Below, in pieces: positions 1 through 6,185 of a DNA stretch of 10,258 bases. A model generated the notes under the pieces. That model did not search any database. It was given only the letters and a program-made list of their open reading frames with translations, and was not told the origin of the DNA. The number at the start of each line of letters is the position of its first letter. Position 1 is the stretch's first letter. The stretch covers positions 1 to 10,258 of the forward strand of contig CAYPUE010000027.1 of NCBI GenBank assembly GCA_964414015.1. Reading direction: 5' to 3'. The translations under genes and the position numbers were made by a program. This stretch comes from JAUSEW01 sp964414015 (lineage in GTDB: Bacteria > Patescibacteriota > Microgenomatia > Levybacterales > UBA12049).

Positions 1-62
1 AATTAATCCAAACCTTATCCATTCAGGAAACATTTTCGTAATCCCGCGATAAAGAAAGTTTG

Positions 63-71
63 TGGTAAAAT
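63..71 (+). promoter_or_regulatory. Extended -10 promoter for tRNA-Gly
   Basis: TGG followed by TAAAAT (66-71) is an extended -10 element (TGn plus a 5/6 match to TATAAT). It lies 15 bp before the tRNA gene, which predicts a start near 78 and a roughly 9-nt 5' leader. No good -35 is present at 17 bp (CCCGCG there), which extended -10 promoters tolerate. This is a pattern match only. Confidence 0.45.
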
Positions 72-86
72 AAACATGCAATAGTT

Positions 87-158
87 GCGGGAGTAGTTCA
101 TCGGCAGAATGTCTCCTTCCCAAGGAGAAGGCAGCGGGTTCAATTCCCGTCTCCCGCT
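87..158 (+). tRNA. tRNA-Gly, anticodon CCC
   Basis: A full cloverleaf can be folded by eye. The acceptor stem GCGGGAG (87-93) pairs with CTCCCGC (151-157) and is followed by discriminator T158. The D stem GTTC pairs with GAAT (one G-U). The anticodon stem TCTCC (112-116) pairs with GGAGA (124-128) around the loop TTCCCAA, which places anticodon CCC at 119-121. The T arm is GCGGG, TTCAATT, CCCGT. The 3' CCA is not encoded (the gene is followed by CAC), so it must be added by a CCA-adding enzyme. The CCC anticodon reads the GGG glycine codon. The gene is convergent with tspO, with about 60 bp between them. Confidence 0.97.
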
Positions 159-220
159 CACTGTGTGTGGGCAAACCGGAACCGCAATGTGTCTAGCTTG
201 TCCAAATCCGGTGTGTATGG

Positions 221-688
221 TTAATTTAGGATTAACAGGAAGAGATTGAGGATGGAAGCAATCGTAACCCAAATGATATAGGGATATAGAAGGTAAGCTG
301 CGTTTTTGGATACCAATAATGACTGCCTGATAGTGAGAAAAATAAAAATCCAAAGAGCGATAATTTCAGCAAATGCCAAAAAGATATTGTGCATCCCAAA
401 GAAAATAATCGACCAAAGAAAATTAAGCGCAAGCTGGATGAAAAATAATTTCAAGGCTTTTTCTTTCCCCTTTTTCTTCGAAGTCCACAGGAGATATAAG
501 GAAATTCCCATCAGAATATAAAGAGTTGTCCAAACCGGACCAAAAATCCAATTCGGCGGAGCAAAGACAGGTTTATTCAAAGCCGCATACCAGATTGGAA
601 TGGAAGAGGCAGTAAAATAAGATCCCAGAGCGCCAACAGTAAGAGGAAGAACAATTGAAGCAGCTAATTTAGGCAGATTTATTTTCAC
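221..688 (-). CDS. tspO: TspO/MBR family membrane protein
   Basis: This 155-aa integral membrane protein belongs to the TspO/MBR (tryptophan-rich sensory protein, peripheral benzodiazepine receptor) family, which has five transmembrane helices and binds tetrapyrroles and related ligands. Family hallmarks are visible: W33-Y34, the KP-F-PPNW-FGPVWT block at about 39-53, LY-MGISLYL-W at 57-68, LNFLWS at 88-93, and the last-helix block AYLLYPY-WV--A--LN at 131-148. The length is normal for the family (about 155-165 aa). The start is GTG at 688, because the next Met is inside helix 2. No Shine-Dalgarno is visible, and an extended -10 places the transcript start on the GTG. The gene lies 110 bp downstream of the arsR-like gene on the same strand, with a candidate ArsR operator between them, so control by that regulator is plausible. 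The ligand and physiological role cannot be read from the sequence. Confidence 0.93.
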   Translation of the reverse strand: MKINLPKLAASIVLPLTVGALGSYFTASSIPIWYAALNKPVFAPPNWIFGPVWTTLYILMGISLYLLWTSKKKGKEKALKLFFIQLALNFLWSIIFFGMHNIFLAFAEIIALWIFIFLTIRQSLLVSKNAAYLLYPYIIWVTIASILNLFLLILN

Positions 689-694
689 AATATT

Positions 695-723
695 AGTATG
701 ACAAAGAACTTACCGCAATGCAA
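695..723 (-). promoter_or_regulatory. Candidate leaderless promoter of tspO
   Basis: On the minus strand TTGCAT (718-723), a 17-bp spacer and CATACT (695-700), with TGT directly before the hexamer, form a weak -35 plus extended -10. Exactly six bases (689-694) separate the -10 from the GTG start, so +1 would fall on the start codon. This is a pattern match, and the -35 is only 3/6. Confidence 0.35.
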
Positions 724-767
724 ATTTTTAGAAAGTCACATTATTTCTTGCTTGAATTTCTTACTAG

Positions 768-799
768 ACATCCTTACATTCTCAAGTATTTAAGGATGT
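768..799. promoter_or_regulatory. 32-bp imperfect palindrome, copy 1 (candidate ArsR operator)
   Basis: The arms are ACATCCTTA and TAAGGATGT around the core ATTCTCAAGTATT. 13 of 16 position pairs are complementary. The right arm overlaps the arsR stop codon, and the site lies 80 bp upstream of the tspO start. It differs from copies 2 and 3 at only a few positions and has the same orientation. The operator role is inferred from its position beside a winged-helix regulator. Confidence 0.6.
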
Positions 800-1077
800 T
801 ACTGAATACTTTGAAATTTTTTAAGAAAGTCAACGAATATTTTTCCGTAAGGAGATAATGTGTGCTCAACAAACTGACCCCTATACTCTTTGTTTATAAG
901 GCCTGCCGTAACAAGCCTCCGAGTGTGTTCGCCTATTGTTTTTTCATTTGCTTTGAGTTTTTCAACAATCGCCTCAAGAGTTATTTTCTTGTTCCCGGCA
1001 ATTAATAGCAGAATGGCGATTCTATAATGATTCGCCATCCCCTTGAGGTGTCTCTCCATCTGTTTCATAGATTTCAT
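799..1077 (-). CDS. ArsR-like winged helix-turn-helix regulator
   Basis: This small (92 aa) DNA-binding protein looks like an ArsR/SmtB-type winged HTH. The visible order is an N-terminal helix (MKQMERHLKGMANHYRIAIL, resembling the family helix in which R and IL follow), then LEAIVEKL, then the recognition-helix region NEKTIGEHTRRLVTAGLI, then the wing YRGQFVEHTLSPYG. There is no obvious metal-binding ELCVCDL motif, so it is probably not a metal sensor of the SmtB type. I chose ATG at 1077. An upstream TTG at 1098 would add seven residues (CYIKCN region) that do not look like the family. A further ATG at 1068 is also possible. The gene is upstream of and co-directional with tspO, and is flanked on both sides by 32-bp palindromes, one overlapping its promoter. 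Negative autoregulation is the simplest model. The effector is unknown. Confidence 0.85.
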   Translation of the reverse strand: MKSMKQMERHLKGMANHYRIAILLLIAGNKKITLEAIVEKLKANEKTIGEHTRRLVTAGLINKEYRGQFVEHTLSPYGKIFVDFLKKFQSIQ

Positions 1078-1086
1078 ATTACATTT

Positions 1087-1117
1087 AATGTAGCACAAAA
1101 CATCCTTATATTCTCAA
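1087..1117 (-). promoter_or_regulatory. Candidate arsR promoter inside operator copy 2
   Basis: On the minus strand TTGAGA (1112-1117) and TACATT (1087-1092, preceded by TGC) form a -35 and an extended -10 separated by a long 19-bp spacer. The predicted start is within a few bases of the ATG at 1077. The -35 and much of the spacer are inside the 32-bp palindrome, so a bound regulator would occlude it. This is a weak pattern match. Confidence 0.35.
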
Positions 1118-1131
1118 GTATTTAAGGGTGT
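1100..1131. promoter_or_regulatory. 32-bp imperfect palindrome, copy 2 (candidate ArsR operator)
   Basis: This site has the same core CTCAAGTATTTAAG as copies 1 and 3, with arms ACATCCTTA and TAAGGGTGT (one arm substitution). It begins 22 bp upstream of the arsR ATG and covers its likely -35. Of the three copies it is the best placed for autoregulation. Confidence 0.65.
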
Positions 1132-1153
1132 TGTTCTTGAGAAATTAATGTAT

Positions 1154-1208
1154 TAGATTAAATTAAGTTAAATGAAGTTAAGTTAAACTAGATTAGACTA
1201 AATTAAGA
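1154..1208. repeat. Degenerate pentanucleotide tandem array (about 11 units)
   Basis: From 1154 the sequence divides without gaps into eleven 5-mers of the form TAAAT, TAAGT, TAGAT, TAAAC or TAGAC (consensus T-A-R-R-T, one unit starting with G). No insertion or deletion breaks the 5-bp phase. Its function is unknown. The array is non-coding and lies between the arsR operator copies 2 and 3. Confidence 0.6.
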
Positions 1209-1250
1209 ATTTCCCACAATTTCTATTTTCGTGGCTAAGAAGTCAAATTA

Positions 1251-1282
1251 ACATCCTTGTAATCTCAAGTATTTAAGGATGT
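1251..1282. promoter_or_regulatory. 32-bp imperfect palindrome, copy 3 (candidate ArsR operator)
   Basis: The core CTCAAGTATTTAAG and the right arm TAAGGATGT are identical to copy 1. The left arm is ACATCCTTG. It lies 119 bp beyond copy 2, in the same orientation, with no gene of its own next to it. It could be an auxiliary operator for DNA looping or a copy of a dispersed repeat. Confidence 0.5.
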
Positions 1283-1389
1283 TCGTGTTGTAGTGGTTGT
1301 TATAGTTATTAGTGTTAAAATGATGTTTGTGTTGCGTGGCGTTAATCTGTAATTCTAATGTTTAATCGATCTAGGGTTAGAATGGAAAT

Positions 1390-1410
1390 GGGGCGAGCGG
1401 AGCGAGCCCC
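1390..1410. repeat. G-rich hairpin motif with GNA mini-loop
   Basis: GGGGC (1390-1394) pairs with GCCCC (1406-1410). Inside are two facing GA dinucleotides (candidate sheared G-A pairs), and at the centre is GCGGAGC. That heptamer has the GC-GNA-GC form known for unusually stable DNA mini-hairpins. The site is non-coding and its role is unknown. Confidence 0.4.
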
Positions 1411-1439
1411 AGGAATTTAGCTTAACAAAATCCCGCGGC

Positions 1440-1493
1440 TAAAAAGAAGAAAAAACGCCAAGTCAAACCAAGTTAGACTTGGTCAAACTTGGC
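1440..1493 (-). terminator. Rho-independent terminator of the restriction operon
   Basis: Reading the minus strand, GCCAAGT, three unpaired bases and ACCAAGT are matched by ACTTGGT, three bases and ACTTGGC (1457-1493, 7+7 bp around a 3-base loop). The stem is followed directly by GTTTTTTCTTCTTTTT. It lies about 40 bp after the stop of the metallopeptidase gene, where the end of the five-gene operon is expected. Confidence 0.75.
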
Positions 1494-1494
1494 T

Positions 1495-1524
1495 GTCGAG
1501 TCAGACTCGACGCAAAAATTTTTT
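1495..1524 (+). terminator. Second hairpin, possible plus-strand terminator
   Basis: GTCGAGT (1495-1501) pairs perfectly with ACTCGAC (1505-1511) around a CAG loop. On the plus strand a T6 tract (1519-1524) follows, after GCAAAAA. No plus-strand gene ends here, so it may instead reinforce the minus-strand terminator next to it. Confidence 0.35.
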
Positions 1525-1533
1525 CCAAAATAT

Positions 1534-2103
1534 TTATTGTAGACTTAGTCCTTCTAGTCTTAAACCACTTATGACCTTTTTGTAATTCGAAATTGTTTTA
1601 CCAACTAAACTCCAAAATCTTTTTGAATGATTAAATTCTTTTAAATGGCACAATTCATGAACAATAATATAATCTCTTAAGCCCTGGGGCAGTAGTGCGA
1701 TTTTAAAATTGAAATTAAGGTTTTTTCTTTTTGAACAACTTCCCCAGCGTGTTCTCTGATTTTTGATTGTAATCTTATTAAATTTGTGTTTGTATATTTT
1801 ATTAAAATATTCAATACGTTCGTTCGTAATTTGCAAAGTTGCATTTTTATATTTTAGGAAATCTTTAGAGGTTAATTTGAAAGTCTTCGATAGGGAGGCC
1901 TTCTTAAAAAAATCTAATTTTGACAATACCCACTTAGATTTTTTAATTATGTACTTGTCAACTGCAGCTTCATTTAATCCCTTAGGAAGCGTTACTACAA
2001 AGTTGCCATCGCAATAGACAGCTAGTCTCATCCGTTTTGCTCTTTTACTCCGGCGGACAGAGTAATTGACTACTCGATTGTGCAGGTTGATCTGTCGTTT
2101 CAT
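1534..2103 (-). CDS. YgjP-like (SprT-type) zinc metallopeptidase
   Basis: This 189-aa protein has the YgjP-like/DUF45 metallopeptidase fold. The zinc site HELCH is at 149-153, with H149 and H153 as ligands, E150 as catalytic base and H159 (in NHSKRFW) as a likely third ligand. The block RTRWGSCSKRKNLNFN at 117-132, diagnostic of this family, precedes it. The length is somewhat short for YgjP proteins (about 230 aa), but the catalytic core is complete. The ATG shares one base with the hsdR stop (TAATG) and has no Shine-Dalgarno, so translation probably depends on ribosomes finishing hsdR. Genes of this family are often found beside hsdR. The role is unproven. By analogy with ClpXP-dependent degradation of HsdR in E. 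coli, control of restriction activity by proteolysis is conceivable, but that is inference. It is the last gene of the operon before the terminator. Confidence 0.9.
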   Translation of the reverse strand: MKRQINLHNRVVNYSVRRSKRAKRMRLAVYCDGNFVVTLPKGLNEAAVDKYIIKKSKWVLSKLDFFKKASLSKTFKLTSKDFLKYKNATLQITNERIEYFNKIYKHKFNKITIKNQRTRWGSCSKRKNLNFNFKIALLPQGLRDYIIVHELCHLKEFNHSKRFWSLVGKTISNYKKVISGLRLEGLSLQ

Positions 2104-5039
2104 TAGAATTTTTTGATTACAATATCAACAAGTCTGTTTAAGAATTTCGAGAAATTCTCAACCTGGATATTATTCTTATAGTCTTTTAGAATGAGTTCCT
2201 GAATAACTTGTTTAACGCCTTTCAAGAATTCTTCACGCTTGGATGAATTTTGCCAGCCCTCATCAAGAATAGATTGCAATCTTTTCGAAAGGTCTTTAGA
2301 TAAACCTAATAAGATTGATTGATCGGTTTTCTGTAAAAATTCTTGAGAAATTACAAATAATCCGTACTCTTGCAAATTAAGACCTAATTCTCTGGCTTCA
2401 TCCGATTTACTTTTAATATCGTCCATTAATTGATAGTAAAGCTTGATTCTCTCAGAAAGGTCAATCTGATGTTGCTCAAATTCTCTTCGAATTGCAGTTA
2501 ATCTTTCGCTAAACTTTTGGAATACAGGATTCGTGTCAATGTTTATAGAAATTTCTTGTTTGAGCATTTTTTCAAGATTTAATGCTTTTTCTTCATCTTC
2601 CATTTTGTCTAGGCGCTCAAGTGTATAAATATCGTTTATTTTTAACTCTCTGAAGTTTTTAGTAATTCCTTCGTAATCAATTTGTTCTTGAATTAATTTC
2701 TTGACTTTCTCTCCATATTCTCCGAAAGTTGGAATATCACCACTTCGAAAAGCCTGCATTGCGAGATTTTCCTGACGAAAATCATTAAGAAATGCTATAT
2801 AGACACTGGTCGTCCATTCAAATGTCCGAATATAATCGGCAAGGAATGGATCAGGAGACAAAACTTCGAATAATAATTTCAATCGGGAATATTTGTCCGT
2901 AAAATATCTTTGCTTTCCCTCATTATCAATAAAGATTTTTAAGCATCGTCTTAAATTTTCAATTGATGGATCTTCTTGATTAATTCCTGTAAAAATCTCT
3001 TTAATTTCATTTAGAACTTCCAGAAATTCATTTTTTAAAGAATCAAGGTCGATAAGCGCAGAGTCAATAATGCTTTCATCGAAATTCAATGCTTCATAAA
3101 GATTTCTGGTAATTCCGTAATAATCAATAATTTTCCCACACCCCTTATTGGGATATATGCGGTTTGTTCGAGCAATAGCTTGCAATAAATTGTGATCTCT
3201 CAACGGTTTATCAAGATACATCGCTTGCTCTATGAATGCGTCAAATCCAGTTAGAAGCATGTCGCAGACCAGCAGTAATTTAAGATTGCTCTTTGGATCT
3301 TTGAATTTATCAATAATTTTTTCCCTTTGAGCCTTGCTTGTATTATATTTCCTTAAATTTTCAGAATCATTATTAGGGTCGCCAGGCGAATAAACAACTT
3401 CTGTCCATTCTGCCGGAATTAATTCATCAAATAATTGTTTGTATTTAGCGGTAGCTTCTCGGTCATAACAAACGACCTGAGCTTTAAAACCATTTGGCTC
3501 AATGTAAAGCCGGTAATGATCAACGATATCTTGAGCAACTGCTTTCATGCGTTTATCTAATTTAATTAGAGCTTCTTTTTTGCCATAACGTCGCATGACT
3601 AACTGTTTTTGTTCAGGCGATAGGTCGGTTGTCATCTCGTCGAATTGCTGATCTATTTTTTCTTCATCAATAAAGAATTTTGAAAGACGGGCTTCGTAGG
3701 TTACAGGCAAAGTTGCGCCGTCATCAATGGCTTGCTGAATTGAATAGTAATCAAGATAGCGTTCTCCTTCTGCTCCAAAATTACGATGAGTATTTAGGGT
3801 TGTTTTATCAATTGGCGTTCCCGTAAATCCAAAGAAGAATGCTTTTTGCATTGAATCTCGCAGTTTAATTCCCGCAACGCCTTCGTTTGACCTGTGGGCC
3901 TCATCAGACAAGACAATTATATTTTCATTTGGATTTTCAAGATGTAAGGGAAGTTCATTGAACTTTTCAATTGTTGAAATGAAAATTCCTCTTTCGTCAT
4001 TGGTAATTTTTTTAGCAAGATCACGTTGAGAAATAACTCTGATTACATTTTTACCGCCAGCGTTAATAAATGAATCGTAAATTTGATTATCCAAATCAAT
4101 GCGATCAACGAGGACAAATACTTTCGGATTCTTGAGAGATTTATCAAATCTTAATTTCCATGCAGTGAAGAACATCGTTAAGGATTTTCCTGATCCTTGT
4201 GTATGCCAAATTAATCCTCGCTTCTTTTTTTCATCTTTTACTCTTTCAACGATTTTATTAGTAGCTCGAAGTTGTTGATACCGGGCCATTTTCTTAACTC
4301 TGCCATCCTTAGTTTGCTCAAAAATAATAAAATTTCTAATTATATCGAGCAATCTGTCTTTCGTAAGTAAAGATGCTAATGTCATTTCTAGCTGTCCGCC
4401 TAGCTTTTTTTCAAGGTCTTCATCACGCCATTGGAGGAAGTATTGGTTAGGAGCATATGTTGTTGTGTAAACAGTCTTTAAGCCATCTGTTGCAATGTTA
4501 AAACAGTTAGGCCAGAATAGCTTCATAGCGACTCTCTCGTAGCGTTTGATCTGACCAATAGCATTTTCATAGCTAACACTTGTAGATGCGGTAGGGCTTT
4601 TTGCCTCAATATCAACAATTGGGATACCATTCAAGAAAACCAGAATATCGGGTCGGATGTTTTCAAGGTTGCCTTCAAAGTAAAACTGATTTGTTATAAC
4701 AAAGTGGTTATTTTCAGGATTATCGTAATCCACCACCATGTAGTCACGCATTTTACCTGTTAGTGAGTCTTTTAGATTCACACCATTTCGAAGCAGATTC
4801 AAAAAGCCTTCGTTTGTATCAATTTTCTTAATTTCTCTTATAACACTTTGAACTTCTATATCATCTAAAATGTTATTGATCCGTTTTATGGCTTCTGCAA
4901 GATGAGAAGCGATAAGATATTCGTTTTCCAGACTCCTTAAACCAGCAAATTCTTCAGGGGTAATATACTCATAGCCTAAGTGCTCGGATAAAAATTTAAT
5001 GACATATTTTTCAACTGTATATTGTTCGTTGAATTTCAT
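2103..5039 (-). CDS. hsdR: Type I restriction enzyme R subunit (HsdR)
   Basis: This 978-aa motor and nuclease subunit of a type I restriction-modification complex uses ATP to translocate unmethylated DNA and then cuts it. The N-terminal PD-(D/E)xK nuclease shows PDILVF with D131, then E145-A-K147, and the HsdR-type QxxxY at Q163-Y167. The superfamily 2 helicase core follows. Walker A (motif I) is HTQGSGKS at 279-286, motif II is DEAH at 379-382, motif III is TGTP at 406-409, and the second RecA domain includes LLTGFDA at 595-601 and QAIARTNRIYP at 620-630. The C-terminal third is helical and should contact the methyltransferase core. All catalytic residues are present and the length is usual, so the subunit looks intact. 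The ATG directly abuts the stop of gene X (0 nt) with no Shine-Dalgarno, which points to coupling. A hand GC count gave about 41% in the helicase region and about 31% in the C-terminal region. Confidence 0.97.
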   Translation of the reverse strand: MKFNEQYTVEKYVIKFLSEHLGYEYITPEEFAGLRSLENEYLIASHLAEAIKRINNILDDIEVQSVIREIKKIDTNEGFLNLLRNGVNLKDSLTGKMRDYMVVDYDNPENNHFVITNQFYFEGNLENIRPDILVFLNGIPIVDIEAKSPTASTSVSYENAIGQIKRYERVAMKLFWPNCFNIATDGLKTVYTTTYAPNQYFLQWRDEDLEKKLGGQLEMTLASLLTKDRLLDIIRNFIIFEQTKDGRVKKMARYQQLRATNKIVERVKDEKKKRGLIWHTQGSGKSLTMFFTAWKLRFDKSLKNPKVFVLVDRIDLDNQIYDSFINAGGKNVIRVISQRDLAKKITNDERGIFISTIEKFNELPLHLENPNENIIVLSDEAHRSNEGVAGIKLRDSMQKAFFFGFTGTPIDKTTLNTHRNFGAEGERYLDYYSIQQAIDDGATLPVTYEARLSKFFIDEEKIDQQFDEMTTDLSPEQKQLVMRRYGKKEALIKLDKRMKAVAQDIVDHYRLYIEPNGFKAQVVCYDREATAKYKQLFDELIPAEWTEVVYSPGDPNNDSENLRKYNTSKAQREKIIDKFKDPKSNLKLLLVCDMLLTGFDAFIEQAMYLDKPLRDHNLLQAIARTNRIYPNKGCGKIIDYYGITRNLYEALNFDESIIDSALIDLDSLKNEFLEVLNEIKEIFTGINQEDPSIENLRRCLKIFIDNEGKQRYFTDKYSRLKLLFEVLSPDPFLADYIRTFEWTTSVYIAFLNDFRQENLAMQAFRSGDIPTFGEYGEKVKKLIQEQIDYEGITKNFRELKINDIYTLERLDKMEDEEKALNLEKMLKQEISINIDTNPVFQKFSERLTAIRREFEQHQIDLSERIKLYYQLMDDIKSKSDEARELGLNLQEYGLFVISQEFLQKTDQSILLGLSKDLSKRLQSILDEGWQNSSKREEFLKGVKQVIQELILKDYKNNIQVENFSKFLNRLVDIVIKKF

Positions 5040-6185
5040 TTAGATATTTATTCTTAATTCGTCAAGAGCGTTTTTGTATTCTTTCGCCTTAGAAATTATT
5101 TGCTTTGCCAAATTCACGCTTCTTACCTTTGTAAAACCAATCTTTTTTAACTGTTCCTGCAGATCGCTTTCGTTTACTTTGTAAAAATCTATTATGTTTT
5201 CGACGCTTAGATTTTCTTTAATAATATCTTGACTAATATCAACACTGTCTCTATCTTTCTGTTTAGCTCCCTCGAGTAGGATAGATATGTCCTGTTTTTC
5301 AAATACTCTTTTAATTTTTACCTTTAACTCTTTTGTTATCTCAATTTTGTTTGATTTTGTTCTATTTAAAATTTGTGAGTATATTTCGTTTCTGTTAACA
5401 GCAGTTCCCAACCCCATCCTTTCCCCATCAACAAATCCGATATTAGTAGGATTCATGTTTGTTTCTGTTAATAAAAAGTTATATTTGAGATATCCCCAAT
5501 CTTTATATGATTTCTTTTTCAACTTATTATACCCTTCTAGATTTTTTTCTTTAACTTTTCTTAAAAACTCATTCCACTCTTTATTACGCAATAGGCTAAA
5601 GTGAAATGAAAGAAACCTCTTTAATTCATTTATATTCTTTAGGTTTTCGTCTTTTAAGTTATTCTTGTTTATCAAAAATAGAGTTGAATTCTTGCCCAAT
5701 CTTACAAATCCGAGATTCACAAGGAATATAGGGTATTGGCGAATTAGTCTTTCCAAACCGAGTGACCTAACTTGTCTGTCTAAAGACGCGCTGTAAACAA
5801 ATAGTTGATAAAACCCAGTTGTTCCGGCAAGAGCTAAGAGGTCTTTTTCTCGAATTAAACCATCCGAAACCAGTTTATTCAGAAAACCTAAAGAAGTCTC
5901 TTTTTTCTTACGATCAGTTTCATATTCCATTTGTACTTCAGCCATTTTTTCATAATTTGCCTTAAGTTCTTTATTACCTTTCTTTAGTTCTTCAAAATTT
6001 TCAATAGATAAATCCTGATTTTTGTCATTTTCATACCCTTGATAAAAAGAGTTTCCAACATCTGCTAAAAAATACAAAAAAAATAGCAATGAATCTTTAT
6101 AAAGTAACGACGAAAATGCAAGTAGGGGTTTGATTCCAAATAGGGAATATTTCGTAAGAATTTCTAAAGCTTTTTTGGACTTCAT
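5040..6185 (-). CDS. Unknown protein encoded between hsdS and hsdR (gene X)
   Basis: I do not recognise this 381-aa protein. It has a hydrophobic helical stretch at about 14-48 (LLAFSSLLYKDSLLFFLYFL region), which could be a membrane anchor or a buried helical hairpin. A charged, heptad-like coiled-coil segment follows at about 62-97. Next is a mixed alpha/beta middle (about 98-175) with FLNKLVSDGLIREKDLLALAG, which could be winged-helix-like. A basic K/N-rich region spans about 176-235, and a helical tail about 318-375. No nuclease, ATPase, Walker, HEPN (R-x4-6-H) or toxin motif is evident. The gene overlaps hsdS by 4 nt (ATGA) and abuts hsdR with no gap, so it is expressed as a fixed part of the operon. 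GC is about 29% in the 600 bases counted, similar to or slightly below its neighbours. Possible roles are a modulator of the restriction complex, an embedded second defence gene, or an anti-restriction safeguard. Confidence 0.85.
   Translation of the reverse strand: MKSKKALEILTKYSLFGIKPLLAFSSLLYKDSLLFFLYFLADVGNSFYQGYENDKNQDLSIENFEELKKGNKELKANYEKMAEVQMEYETDRKKKETSLGFLNKLVSDGLIREKDLLALAGTTGFYQLFVYSASLDRQVRSLGLERLIRQYPIFLVNLGFVRLGKNSTLFLINKNNLKDENLKNINELKRFLSFHFSLLRNKEWNEFLRKVKEKNLEGYNKLKKKSYKDWGYLKYNFLLTETNMNPTNIGFVDGERMGLGTAVNRNEIYSQILNRTKSNKIEITKELKVKIKRVFEKQDISILLEGAKQKDRDSVDISQDIIKENLSVENIIDFYKVNESDLQEQLKKIGFTKVRSVNLAKQIISKAKEYKNALDELRINI

Larger units (their letters stand above)
1132..1533. 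other. Intergenic region without a convincing gene
   Basis: No coding frame longer than a few codons looks real here. The stretch holds a pentanucleotide tandem array (1154-1208), the third 32-bp palindrome (1251-1282), a segment with strong G over C skew on the plus strand (about 22 G and 5 C in 1281-1360), a G-rich mini-hairpin motif (1390-1410) and two adjacent hairpins ending the restriction operon (1457-1511). It separates the regulator/tspO pair from the restriction-modification operon. Confidence 0.7.

Noticed and set aside
175..212. ACCGGA/TCCGGT inverted repeat between tRNA-Gly and tspO as a terminator
   Set aside because: The stem is only 6 bp with a loop of about 26 bases, and there is no T tract on either strand.
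15..353. 112-codon open frame on the minus strand
   Set aside because: It runs antisense through the tRNA-Gly gene and across the end of tspO, and its product shows no family features.
768..1282. CRISPR array suggested by three near-identical 32-bp repeats
   Set aside because: The copies are 300 and 119 bp apart with a gene in between, the repeats are palindromic and variable, and there are no cas genes. Operators fit better.
1763..2017. 84-codon plus-strand frame inside the metallopeptidase gene
   Set aside because: It is antisense to a gene with clear catalytic motifs, has no ribosome binding site, and is a reading-frame shadow.
5040..6185. Gene X as a PrrC/RloC-type anticodon nuclease embedded in a type I operon
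   Set aside because: Those proteins carry an ABC-type ATPase with Walker motifs and are longer. No Walker A or signature motif is present here.
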